A DNA stretch of 64,000 nt from an uncultured Oscillospiraceae bacterium (lineage in GTDB: Bacteria > Bacillota > Clostridia > Oscillospirales > Acutalibacteraceae). The stretch's first letter is position 1, and each line of letters starts with the position of its first letter. The position numbers and the translations under genes were made by a program. This document shows, piece by piece, positions 1 through 8,356 of the stretch. The notes under the pieces were generated by a model. That model saw only the letters and a program-made list of their open reading frames with translations, searched no databases and was not told the origin of the DNA. The stretch lies in contig USJL01000006.1 of assembly GCA_900555015.1 (NCBI GenBank), positions 8,903-72,902 of the forward strand. The letters are read 5' to 3'.

Positions 1-511
1 TTGCAGTGTAAAGATACGGAACTTCAAGCATGTATGTAACTGTTGAAATGTCACTGTCGCTGAATTTTACAGGAGTGCCTTTGTCTGATGTTGAAGGTAC
101 TTTGTCTTTATCTCCTGGAAGTGTTGTTAACTCTGCGCTTGTTGTTCCTTTAGCATTTCCTGTGTTATTTGGAACGGAAGGTTTGTCATTGGGAGTTACA
201 TCTTGATTTTTATTATCTGTGTTGTTTTTTGTGTTGCTTGATGACGGTGCGTTTTTTGGATTGCTTATTTTTTTATCGGTTTTTTTACCGTCTTTGTCAA
301 CTTCATATGCGTTGCCGTCTTCGTCATAAACAACTGCAACCGTGTTTCCGTTTTCGTCTTCTTCAAATCCAAAAAGTTCACCTGAATTTTCAAGATTATT
401 GGCGTTGGTGGTTGTAGTGTCATCTTCAGCTGTTTTTTTTGAAGAGCAAGCAGCAAAACATCCGCTTATCACTAATGTTAATGCAAGAAATAATGCAATT
501 TTTTTAGTCAA
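1..511 (-). CDS. Putative lipoprotein, 3' end outside the window
   Basis: This minus-strand gene runs off the left edge, so only its first 170 or so residues are visible. I start it at a TTG (509-511), because an AGAGGTG ribosome binding site lies at 518-524 and the signal peptide begins there. The N-terminus is a lipoprotein signal: two lysines, a hydrophobic stretch and a lipobox ending FAAC at about residue 22. A short acidic block with repeated DENGN/DEDGN-type turns follows, then a long Ser/Thr/Asn/Pro/Lys-rich linker, then the start of a more ordered segment. It is most likely an exported lipid-anchored envelope protein. The function is unknown because the C-terminal domain is missing. 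Confidence 0.7.
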   Translation of the reverse strand, partial: MTKKIALFLALTLVISGCFAACSSKKTAEDDTTTTNANNLENSGELFGFEEDENGNTVAVVYDEDGNAYEVDKDGKKTDKKISNPKNAPSSSNTKNNTDNKNQDVTPNDKPSVPNNTGNAKGTTSAELTTLPGDKDKVPSTSDKGTPVKFSDSDISTVTYMLEVPYLYTA

Positions 512-698
512 ATTTAACACCTCTGTTGTTTTTCTTTATGTTAATTATATATAAAATGCCGTGAATTGTAAATACTTAAACTAATTTTGAACAATTAATT
601 AAATATTTGTTCACAATATTTACATAATTTTAAAATTTGTATTATAATACCTGATTGAAAAAGATAGTGTGAACAATTACATTAAACAAATATATGTA

Positions 699-787
699 CT
701 CAAAATTTGCGACGGTATAATTTTGAGCCGGATAAAATCACCTTTTAATCTTGTTTAGGTACAACAGGATAAATATATGGCGATTTT
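699..787 (+). promoter_or_regulatory. Structured 5' leader of the ECF-S-like gene
   Basis: The leader between the lipoprotein and the membrane protein can form a perfect 9-bp hairpin (699-707 with 719-727, 11-nt loop). It can also form a helix pairing 734-742 with 779-787 (8 of 9 pairs), which encloses a 6-bp hairpin (750-755 with 763-768). No U-rich terminator follows. The layout would suit a riboswitch or other cis-acting RNA controlling a transporter. I do not recognise a known riboswitch class, so this is inference from folding by eye. Confidence 0.35.
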
Positions 788-825
788 CAATAAATTTTTT
801 GTGTCCGAAAGGCTATGGTGATTAA

Positions 826-1362
826 ATGAAAAATTCAGTTAAAGTTGCCGTTTGCGGAATTTGCACCGCATTGTCAACTGTTTTAATGTTTTTGGGCGGA
901 ATTACTTATGTGTTTTCTTATGTTGTTCCTATTATATTGGGTGTGTTGATGTTGATGATAAACAAAACATTCGGCAAGTCATATGCGTTTACGGTTTATT
1001 TTGCAACATTTGCTCTTTCAATGATTATTGTTACCGAAAAGGAAAGCGTTTTGCTTTACGGATTGTTTTTTGGCTATTATCCTATTATTAAACCTTCTAT
1101 TGAAAAAATTAAATCAAAATTTCTTCAAATTGTTTTAAAGCTTTTGCTTTTTAATTCCGCAGTAGCTTTAATTGAAGTGCTTTCATTTTATGTTTTCGGA
1201 ATTCCTTTTTACGAAAAAGGAAAAATCGGTTTGCTTGGTTTTATAATTTTGTTTGCCGTTTTAATGAATGTAATGTTTGCTTCGTTTGAATTTCTTTTAA
1301 AAAATTATTACAAATTATACGAATATAAACTTGAACCGAAAATAAAAAAATTATTTAAATAG
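826..1362 (+). CDS. ECF transporter S-component-like membrane protein
   Basis: The 178-residue protein is almost entirely hydrophobic, with five or six predicted membrane segments. It starts with a basic residue, an Ala/Cys/Gly-rich first helix and an LSTVLMFLGG motif, typical of small substrate-binding (S) subunits of energy-coupling factor vitamin transporters. The C-terminus is Lys-rich and cytoplasmic. The ATG at 826 is preceded by GGTGAT three bases upstream, a spacing shared with hinT and the response regulator in this window. No EcfA or EcfT gene is adjacent, as expected for S subunits that share a common module. The substrate cannot be read from sequence. It could instead be an unrelated small membrane protein. 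Confidence 0.6.
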   Translation: MKNSVKVAVCGICTALSTVLMFLGGITYVFSYVVPIILGVLMLMINKTFGKSYAFTVYFATFALSMIIVTEKESVLLYGLFFGYYPIIKPSIEKIKSKFLQIVLKLLLFNSAVALIEVLSFYVFGIPFYEKGKIGLLGFIILFAVLMNVMFASFEFLLKNYYKLYEYKLEPKIKKLFK

Positions 1363-1366
1363 TTAT

Positions 1367-1395
1367 TGTAACTTTTTCACCTTCCAAATCGTTTT
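1367..1395 (+). promoter_or_regulatory. Possible ECF-type autoregulated promoter
   Basis: A TGTAAC box (1367-1372) is followed after 17 bases by CGTTTT (1390-1395). This resembles the AAC / CGT signature of ECF sigma promoters such as SigW in Bacillus. It sits directly upstream of the sigma gene, consistent with autoregulation. No experimental support exists here. Confidence 0.4.
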
Positions 1396-1422
1396 ATTAG
1401 TAGAGAAAGGGAGATGATGACA

Positions 1423-1905
1423 ATGATAGATTTTGATGAGCTGTACGAAAAGTATGGCGATATGCTTTATAAAATCGCTTTTTTGTATTTTGGCAATAAG
1501 CATGATGCAGAGGACGCTTTGCAAGAGGTTTTTGTAAAAGCATTGCTGAAAATTCCAAGCGGCACAGACTCACATCAAAAAGCGTGGCTTATTCGTGTAA
1601 CACAAAATCAATGTAAAGATATGCTTAAAAAAGCTAAAAATATTGATTTATGCATTGATGACGTAATTGTTGCTTGTGTGCCTGAACATATTAACAATGA
1701 GCGCAGAATAGATATTTTACAAAAAATAATCAATCTGCCTCCAAAACAAAAAATTATTGTTATTCTTTACTACTATTACGATTATTCCGTTTCACAAATT
1801 GCTTCAACATTAAAAATATCGGAATCTAATGTTAAAGTTCGATTAAAACGAGGACGGGATGCTTTAAAATTAGAATTGGAGGGTTACGATGATGAAATCA
1901 AATGA
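1423..1905 (+). CDS. RNA polymerase ECF-family sigma factor
   Basis: This 160-residue protein has the usual size and order of an extracytoplasmic-function sigma factor. Region 2 (about residues 5-70) contains the DAEDALQEVFVKAL core-binding motif. Region 4 (about 100-155) is a helix-turn-helix with the SVSQIASTLKISESNVKVRLKRGR signature split over two helices. Three in-frame ATGs occur at 1414, 1417 and 1423. I choose 1423 because it lies 9 bases after the AAAGGGAG ribosome binding site, whereas the first abuts it. The gene overlaps the following putative anti-sigma gene, the standard arrangement for a sigma factor held inactive by its partner. The regulon is unknown. Confidence 0.88.
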   Translation: MIDFDELYEKYGDMLYKIAFLYFGNKHDAEDALQEVFVKALLKIPSGTDSHQKAWLIRVTQNQCKDMLKKAKNIDLCIDDVIVACVPEHINNERRIDILQKIINLPPKQKIIVILYYYYDYSVSQIASTLKISESNVKVRLKRGRDALKLELEGYDDEIK

Positions 1906-2869
1906 ATTTAAAAATGCTGTTGATTTAATAAATACCGATGAATATTTCCAATCACGCCTTAAAGAAAAAGTTACAGAGCAGTGCGCTAAAAAAAATAAAG
2001 CTTTTAAAAAGCCTGCAATTTTAGGCTTAGTATCTGTAATGGTATTTGCCATTGTTGTTGCAGGTTTGGAAATTAATAATGTAACGGTTAAAAATAATGA
2101 TAATGTTACATCACAAAACGGAATATCATCCGGAATTTCTCGTGTCGTTTCGGGTTTTGTAATGATTGCTTACGCTGATGACAAAAAAACTTATACTTCA
2201 AATATTGAAGGTTTTGAAATGAGCGATTTTCCATTTTGTAAAATAGGTGTTTCCGACCTCAAAAATAAAACTGAAGAAGAAATTTCAAATATAATAAAAC
2301 AGAAAAGAGATGAATTTCACAATTATAATGGTTCAACTAAATATCTTCAATCGCATTTTAATTGTGAACGAATGAATAATACATTGGTATATTTTACAAC
2401 TTTCGGTGCTTTTGATTTTGATTTAAATGAAAGTGATTATTCAAATGTTAAAGAGATTCGTGTAAGTAATTTGAATCCTGAAATCAGTGAAATGGAAATT
2501 GTTGCCCAAGACGCAATGTATGATGATAATTTACAATTAAAAGACAATAGTATAGATTATACAAATTCGGTTTATATAACCAATTATCAAAAGTCATACG
2601 CTTCAGTTTCAGGAGAACGTTTCAGAAGATGTATGAAACTTGAAAAAACAGGTGATGCCGATTTTCAAATTAATTGGAAAATGGCAAACAGTTTGTATGA
2701 AACGATTGACCAAAATCCTGATTTTGATTTTACAAATATTAAGGATACCGTTATTTTTGAAGTTATTTATAATAATGATGCAATTTCAAAAAGTGTTATT
2801 GATATTGCATTTGATGAAAACGGAAATATGAAAATTACTCCCAAGTCATTTGATTATATTGTTAAATAG
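1889..2869 (+). CDS. Putative membrane-anchored anti-sigma factor
   Basis: The protein has a short cytoplasmic N-terminal part (about residues 1-40), one membrane segment (about 43-63) and a roughly 260-residue extracytoplasmic domain. The gene overlaps the ECF sigma gene by 17 bases and is read from a GGAGGG site at 1878-1883. Either of two adjacent ATGs (1889 or 1892) could be used. The topology and coupling fit an anti-sigma factor that releases its sigma on an envelope signal. I do not see a classical HxxxCxxC zinc anti-sigma motif, and the outer domain resembles no family I recognise. The assignment therefore rests on context and topology. Confidence 0.6.
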   Translation: MMKSNEFKNAVDLINTDEYFQSRLKEKVTEQCAKKNKAFKKPAILGLVSVMVFAIVVAGLEINNVTVKNNDNVTSQNGISSGISRVVSGFVMIAYADDKKTYTSNIEGFEMSDFPFCKIGVSDLKNKTEEEISNIIKQKRDEFHNYNGSTKYLQSHFNCERMNNTLVYFTTFGAFDFDLNESDYSNVKEIRVSNLNPEISEMEIVAQDAMYDDNLQLKDNSIDYTNSVYITNYQKSYASVSGERFRRCMKLEKTGDADFQINWKMANSLYETIDQNPDFDFTNIKDTVIFEVIYNNDAISKSVIDIAFDENGNMKITPKSFDYIVK

Positions 2870-2877
2870 TATTACAA

Positions 2878-2910
2878 AAAGCCTGTATTTGCTTAACAAA
2901 TACAGGCTTT
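2878..2910. terminator. Bidirectional intrinsic terminator
   Basis: A 14-bp perfect inverted repeat (2878-2891 with 2897-2910) with a 5-base loop lies between the convergent anti-sigma and alr genes. It has A-rich and T-rich flanks, so it can serve both strands. Confidence 0.85.
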
Positions 2911-2912
2911 GT

Positions 2913-3989
2913 TTACTTATATATTCTTTCAATTCTCGGATTTACCATGAGCGGTGAAATATCAACACTTGCAATGTCGCCGCATTTTACATCGGAGTTT
3001 GTAATATCTACCGCCGTGTGAGATAAACCTATTCCGCCTATTACGTGGTACAGTCTGCCGTTAATTCTTACATACATCTGCTTTTTTTGTAAAAACTTCT
3101 TAAATACGGAAAGTACATAGTGAAAATCAATTATTTCTTTTTCTTTAGTTAAACCGAATCCGTCGTAATGACCAATCGGAACAATGGCAATTTTTGTTTC
3201 ATGCTTTGTTTTGTATGTTCCGTTATAACCAACGCTGTATCCGGCAGGAACGGTTTTTATGTCCACAACCTCAGCTTCAAGCTGACCGATTCTGTTAAGT
3301 TTTGTTTTTCTTTTTGTAATAACACGACCGGTAAATGCAGAGCCAAGGCGCACACTGTCCATGCAAACATCTTCCACATTTAAAAGAGCAGGGGAATTGG
3401 CACAGTGAGCCGTGCCGACTGAATATCCTGCCTTTTCAATTTGAGAAATGCAGTCTTTAAATAAAACAAGCTGTGCTTTTGTTAGCGGTTCGTTTCTGAA
3501 TGCACTTGAAAAATGAGTGTAAATTCCGATGAAATTTAAATTTTCGCTTTTGTAGCATTCAATAGCTTTTGAAATTTCACTTGGCATAAATCCATATCTG
3601 CCCATGCCGGTATCAATCTTTAAATGGCATTTTGTTTTTACACCTAATTTTTTTGAAACGCTGTTCATAACTTCACAGGCTTTTGTTGAACCTATTGTGG
3701 CAATACATCCGTTTTCCGCTATTATTTGCGCTTCCTTTTCAATGCAGGTTGAACGCATAACAAGTATGTCGTTTTCATCATCTAAAACGCTTTTTAACTC
3801 CGGAATATCAGTAACTTCTGTAACAGCAAATGTTTTAATTCCGTTGTCTTTTAAAATTTTTGCAAATTCTTTTATGCCAAATCCGTAACCGTTGCCCTTA
3901 ACAACTCCAATTATAGGCACGCCGGCTTTTGATTTTAGCAGTTCAATATTTTCAATCAGTTTTGCTTTACTAATAATATATTTACTCAT
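2913..3989 (-). CDS. alr: Alanine racemase (PLP-dependent)
   Basis: This 358-residue fold-type III PLP enzyme should interconvert L- and D-alanine for peptidoglycan. The PLP lysine is Lys31 in VVKGNGYGFG, where most Alr proteins have KANAYGHG. The LKIDTGMGRYGF block and the MDSVRLGSAFTGR block match the family. The second catalytic Tyr is present in SVGYNGTY, followed by VPIGHYDGF in place of the usual VPVGYADGY. These substitutions leave open a related amino-acid racemase such as a serine or ornithine racemase. It overlaps the end of the FemX-like gene by 4 bases, so both are probably one cell-wall operon. It is slightly shorter than typical Alr. Confidence 0.82.
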   Translation of the reverse strand: MSKYIISKAKLIENIELLKSKAGVPIIGVVKGNGYGFGIKEFAKILKDNGIKTFAVTEVTDIPELKSVLDDENDILVMRSTCIEKEAQIIAENGCIATIGSTKACEVMNSVSKKLGVKTKCHLKIDTGMGRYGFMPSEISKAIECYKSENLNFIGIYTHFSSAFRNEPLTKAQLVLFKDCISQIEKAGYSVGTAHCANSPALLNVEDVCMDSVRLGSAFTGRVITKRKTKLNRIGQLEAEVVDIKTVPAGYSVGYNGTYKTKHETKIAIVPIGHYDGFGLTKEKEIIDFHYVLSVFKKFLQKKQMYVRINGRLYHVIGGIGLSHTAVDITNSDVKCGDIASVDISPLMVNPRIERIYK

Positions 3990-5023
3990 TTTATTTTTTT
4001 CTTAACCTTCATCGCAATGTTATATAAGTTATAAACCGGTTTGTTTATAACATAATCAAATTCGCCTATAAATTCTTTCATGTATCCGCCGAATCCGTGT
4101 TTAAATCTCCATAAACCGTAATGAGGGTTGTCCGGATTCTGACAGTCGCCGCTGATACCGCCAAAGTCATAAACTTTGCAGTTGCATTCCATGCCCCATT
4201 GCATCATTGCCCATTGTAAAGCATAATTTGGGTAAACATTTCTGTGGGCGTTTGATGATGCACCGTATTGATATTTCATAACGTTTTCGCCCCATTTAAT
4301 TGCAATGGTTCCTGCAATGGCTTTGCCTTCATAGTATGCCATGTAAAGTCTTGCGTCTTCACCCATACAGTTAAGAATTTTTTCAAAGTACCATTTCGGT
4401 CTTGTTGAAAATCCGTCTCTTTCACCGGTTTCTGCCATGATTGCCACAAAGTCATCAAGTGCTTCAACTCCACACACTTTAACTTCAACACCTTTTTTCG
4501 GTGCCTTTCTTATTCTTGTTCTGTAATCCGATTTAAATGTAAGCATAAGCTCTTCTTCTGTTTGATTGTTGTAATCAAAACAGTAAACAAAGCGTGGCTG
4601 AACATTTTCAAAATCCATGCAACCGGGATTTAATTCAATAAATCCTTTTTCAATTAAATGTTTTTTGTATGCTGTGTTTTCAACAACGATTTCCGGGTCG
4701 ATTTTTATACAATATGCTTTATATTCTTTTGCAAGTTCCAATAAACCGTTAAATAATTTATCAAATGTGTCAAAATCGTCTTCGTCTGCAACAAATCCAC
4801 GGCATACGTAAAAGAGAGAATATTTAATAACGGGAATAAATCTGATAAGCGCATCGGCAGTACCTATTATTTCCCCGTCATCGTTTTTTAGCATAATTGC
4901 TTCCCATTTCCAGGCAGATTTAACCTTTGCCCATTTAGAGGAATGCTGAAATAATCCTTTTGGGTGTTTTTTTATAAAATTTTCGTATTCATTTAAGTTT
5001 TGTTCGTTAACTCGTTCAATCAT
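3986..5023 (-). CDS. FemAB-family peptidoglycan bridge aminoacyltransferase
   Basis: The 345-residue protein looks like a FemX/MurM-type ligase, a pair of GNAT-like domains that transfers an amino acid from aminoacyl-tRNA to the lysine of lipid II. Recognisable blocks are the N-terminal HPKGLFQHSSKWAKVK segment, the central YRTRIRKAPKKGVEV segment and the C-terminal YALQWAMMQWGMECNCKVYDFGG followed by GLWRFKHGFGG, split here for length. It is transcribed from 5023 and overlaps alr, supporting a cell-wall role. The amino acid attached (Gly, Ala or Ser) cannot be told from sequence. No coiled-coil insertion such as in S. aureus FemA is evident. Confidence 0.82.
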   Translation of the reverse strand: MIERVNEQNLNEYENFIKKHPKGLFQHSSKWAKVKSAWKWEAIMLKNDDGEIIGTADALIRFIPVIKYSLFYVCRGFVADEDDFDTFDKLFNGLLELAKEYKAYCIKIDPEIVVENTAYKKHLIEKGFIELNPGCMDFENVQPRFVYCFDYNNQTEEELMLTFKSDYRTRIRKAPKKGVEVKVCGVEALDDFVAIMAETGERDGFSTRPKWYFEKILNCMGEDARLYMAYYEGKAIAGTIAIKWGENVMKYQYGASSNAHRNVYPNYALQWAMMQWGMECNCKVYDFGGISGDCQNPDNPHYGLWRFKHGFGGYMKEFIGEFDYVINKPVYNLYNIAMKVKKKIK

Positions 5024-5091
5024 TTATGAGCCTCCAAAGTTAATTGCTGATTAATATTATACAAACATTCCGGCAGTTTGTCCATTATTAA

Positions 5092-5120
5092 TTGACAATT
5101 ATTTTATTATATATTATTAT
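5092..5120 (+). promoter_or_regulatory. Sigma-A promoter of lacZ
   Basis: TTGACA (5092-5097) and TATTAT (5115-5120) are separated by 17 bases. The first bases of the -35 box would otherwise read as a TTG start codon in frame with lacZ, which is why I reject that upstream start. Confidence 0.75.
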
Positions 5121-5154
5121 ATATTCTAACATTAATTCATTCGGGGTAAATTTT

Positions 5155-8100
5155 ATGGAAAAATTTAATTGGGAAAATCCGGAAATTATTAAAATTCATA
5201 AGGAAGACGGTCATGTAATAGCAATGCCGTATGAAAATGAAGAAGCAGCTTTGTCCGGAGAAGAAAGTAAATATAAGCAGTCATTAAACGGAATGTGGAA
5301 GTTTTATTGGCAAAGAGGATTGCAAAATCAACCTGTCGATTTTGAAAAAACCGATTTTGACGACAGCGCGTGGGGCGAAATTAAAGTTCCTTCTGTTTGG
5401 CAAACTCAAGGTTATTCCGTTCCTTATTACTATGCAAGCACATTTCCGCGTGCTATAAGCAGAAGTAAACACCAAATTCCAAAAATCGTTCACAGTATGC
5501 AGGAAATAGGATTTTACAGAAGAACATTTTCTGTTAATAAGGACTGGGACGGCAGAGAAATATTTATTCATTTCGGCGCTGCAAAAGCTGCACTTGAAGT
5601 ATATGTTAACGGTGAATTTGTAGGCTACAGCCAGGGCTCAATGACTCCTCATGAGTTTGATATTACAAAGTTTGTTAAGTTTGGTGAAGAAAATATTGTA
5701 ACTGCCAAGGTTTACAGATATTCTGACGGTACATATCTTGAAGACCAGGATATGTGGTGGCTTTGCGGTATTTACAGGGAAGTATATATTTTTGCCGAAA
5801 GCGACGTTTGTCTCAGAGACTTTTTCTTCAGAACTCAGTTTGATAATTATTATAAAGACGCTGTTGTTAATCTTGACTTGTTTGTAAAAAACTATAACGG
5901 TAAAAAAGGTATTGTAAAAGCAGAAGCAAAGCTTATTTCCGATACCGGCAGAGAATTTCCGATAGGTGTTGTTGAAGAAAATCTTGCTTTTAATCAAACA
6001 GATTTAAGCTTGGAATATGAATTTAAAAATCCTAAAAAATGGTCTGCAGAACATCCGAATCTTTATCAGCTTGTTTTAACACTTTATTTTGACGGTAAAA
6101 TTTGTGCTGTTAAAACATATAATGTCGGCTTTAAGCAGGTAGAAATTAAAGGTGAAAAAATTTACTTTAACGGTATGCCGCTTATGGTCAGAGGTGTTAA
6201 CAGACACGATTTTGACGCTGATAACGGATGGGCTGTTCCAAGGGAAAGGTATACTCAAGACCTTGATATTATGAAACAAAATAATATTAATGCAATCAGA
6301 ACATCTCATTATCCTGATGACCCGTATTTTTATGACATGTGTAATAAATACGGCTTTTACGTTATGGACGAGTGTGAGGTTGAGTCTCACGGCGTAAGAA
6401 GAAAAGGCGTTCCCGGCAGTAATCCTGTGTGGACACAGGCTGTTGTTGACAGAATGGAACGCATGGTGCTTCGTGATCGTAACAATCCTTGTGTATTTAT
6501 GTGGAGCTTGGGTAACGAAGCAGGCGACGGAACCAACTTTGCTAAAATGAAAGAAGCCGCTTTAAAACTTGATACTACAAGGCAATTTCATTATGAGGGT
6601 GATTTTGATTTAACTAAAAGCGACGTTATATCAAGAATGTATCCTACTGCCGATATTATGGAAAAACTCGGAAATAAAGAGGAGATAAAAATCACTCTTT
6701 ATGATAATATTGCAAATCAGCTTGCTGCAGACAGTAAACCGATTAAACCTGAAATGTATGAAGGTAAGCCGATTTTGCTTTGCGAATATGCTCATTCTAT
6801 GGAAAATTCTTTGGGTAATTTCCAAGAATATATGGATGATTTTGAAAAGTACGATAATATGTGCGGCGGCTTTATATGGGACTTTGTTGACCAAACTATA
6901 CATAAAGTTGATGAAAACGGAAACGATATGTGGCTTTACGGTGATGATTTTGCAAAACTTGAGCCACGTAAAAAGCCTATTGATATTCCTAACACAACTG
7001 CTCTTGCAGGTTCAAATACATATTTTTGTGCTAACGGCATTATTGCCGCAGACAGAACGGTTCATCCTCAAATACACGAGGTGAAAAAGGTTTATGCCGA
7101 AATAAAAACAGAAGCGTTTGATATTCAAAAGGGTACATACAAGGTTAAAAACAAGTTTTTGTTTACCGATGTTTCTTCTTTTGTTTGCCGCTGGTCTATT
7201 GAGGCAGAGGGCGAAATTATATCAAGCGGCGAACTTGATAAATTTGAATGTGCCCCGCTTTCCGAAACATATATTACAATTCCTTATGATATTAACGATA
7301 TGCCAACAGACAGAGAAGTTGTTTTAACAATTTCTTTTTATACTAAAAAGAAAACTCTTGGCTTGAAATCAAATTACGAAATTGCTTGGGATCAATTCAT
7401 TTTAAGCAATATGCCTCAGCCTGTTGAACCCGAATGTAACGGCGATTTGGAATATAAAGCAAAAGGCAATAATGTTCAAATTAACGGCGACGGATTTGCA
7501 GTTTCTGTAAATAACGGAAGAATTACAAGCATTTCCATTGACGGCAGAGAAAAATTAAAGGCACCTTTGGAACCTTATTATTTCCGTGCTTTAACAGATA
7601 ATGACATTGATTCTTTAAATTTTGTTCCGTTTTTAATTCCGTTGCATCCTTATTACAGGTGGCGCCATGCAAGCCATGCGGCAAAGGCTGTTAAAACTGT
7701 TGTTAAAGCAGGTAAAGATAATTGTGTTGAAATTCATATTGCTTGGAATACACCGGGTCTTAAGAATTCTGTTTCAACATATAAAATTTATCCAGACAGA
7801 AGAATTTATTGTTACCACAGTGCAACTCCAACGGCAACTATGGTTAAGTTTGGCGCAAGAATGACTCTTGACGGAAAAATGGAATATGTTAATTGGTATG
7901 GCAGAGGCCCGCAGGCAACGTATTGCGACCGTAAAACAGGTGCTAAAATCGGTACATACAAATCAACTGTTACAAATTTGGAGCACAGATATATGCGCCC
8001 ACAGGAAAGCTCAAACAGAGCAGATGTTCGTTACTTTACAATTACCGACAGGCAGGGTAACGGCTTTAAAATTTCTTCTTATTTTGATGAACCGTTTAAT

Positions 8101-8328
8101 TTCAGCGCTCATCATTATCAAATAGAAGATTTGGAAAAGGCAAAGCATACTTATCAAATTCCTTACAATAAAGAAATTACATCGGTTAATATTGACCATA
8201 TGCTTTTAGGCGTAGGCGGCGATTTACCGGGTCAGGCATTTGTAAGAGAACCTTATATAATGAAAAAAGGCGTAAAGCAAAGTTACAGCTTTGTTATTGA
8301 ACCGGTTGGTAAAAATAAGCAGCAATAA
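5155..8328 (+). CDS. lacZ: Beta-galactosidase, GH2 family
   Basis: This 1057-residue cytoplasmic enzyme (E. coli LacZ is 1024) should hydrolyse lactose and other beta-galactosides. The order is an N-terminal jelly-roll sugar-binding domain (about 40-220), an Ig-like domain, a TIM barrel (about 340-630) and a C-terminal beta-galactosidase small-chain domain (about 760-1045). The acid/base is Glu455 in SLGNEAGDG. The nucleophile is Glu544 in LLCEYAHSMENSLGNF. I start at the ATG at 5155 after CGGGGTAA, since the upstream in-frame TTG is the -35 box. There is no signal peptide. No permease or regulator is adjacent, so sugar uptake must be encoded elsewhere. Confidence 0.95.
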   Translation: MEKFNWENPEIIKIHKEDGHVIAMPYENEEAALSGEESKYKQSLNGMWKFYWQRGLQNQPVDFEKTDFDDSAWGEIKVPSVWQTQGYSVPYYYASTFPRAISRSKHQIPKIVHSMQEIGFYRRTFSVNKDWDGREIFIHFGAAKAALEVYVNGEFVGYSQGSMTPHEFDITKFVKFGEENIVTAKVYRYSDGTYLEDQDMWWLCGIYREVYIFAESDVCLRDFFFRTQFDNYYKDAVVNLDLFVKNYNGKKGIVKAEAKLISDTGREFPIGVVEENLAFNQTDLSLEYEFKNPKKWSAEHPNLYQLVLTLYFDGKICAVKTYNVGFKQVEIKGEKIYFNGMPLMVRGVNRHDFDADNGWAVPRERYTQDLDIMKQNNINAIRTSHYPDDPYFYDMCNKYGFYVMDECEVESHGVRRKGVPGSNPVWTQAVVDRMERMVLRDRNNPCVFMWSLGNEAGDGTNFAKMKEAALKLDTTRQFHYEGDFDLTKSDVISRMYPTADIMEKLGNKEEIKITLYDNIANQLAADSKPIKPEMYEGKPILLCEYAHSMENSLGNFQEYMDDFEKYDNMCGGFIWDFVDQTIHKVDENGNDMWLYGDDFAKLEPRKKPIDIPNTTALAGSNTYFCANGIIAADRTVHPQIHEVKKVYAEIKTEAFDIQKGTYKVKNKFLFTDVSSFVCRWSIEAEGEIISSGELDKFECAPLSETYITIPYDINDMPTDREVVLTISFYTKKKTLGLKSNYEIAWDQFILSNMPQPVEPECNGDLEYKAKGNNVQINGDGFAVSVNNGRITSISIDGREKLKAPLEPYYFRALTDNDIDSLNFVPFLIPLHPYYRWRHASHAAKAVKTVVKAGKDNCVEIHIAWNTPGLKNSVSTYKIYPDRRIYCYHSATPTATMVKFGARMTLDGKMEYVNWYGRGPQATYCDRKTGAKIGTYKSTVTNLEHRYMRPQESSNRADVRYFTITDRQGNGFKISSYFDEPFNFSAHHYQIEDLEKAKHTYQIPYNKEITSVNIDHMLLGVGGDLPGQAFVREPYIMKKGVKQSYSFVIEPVGKNKQQ

Positions 8329-8356
8329 TTATCATTCAAATGAAAGGTAATGTAAT

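Noticed and set aside
169-554. Plus-strand ORFs at the left edge
   Set aside because: They are antisense to a clear lipoprotein gene with signal peptide, lipobox and ribosome binding site, and their compositions are Phe/Cys/Leu-rich shadows.
5092-5154. Upstream in-frame TTG start for lacZ
   Set aside because: The TTG is part of the -35 TTGACA, and the following codons cover the -10. The ATG at 5155 has a ribosome binding site and matches family starts.
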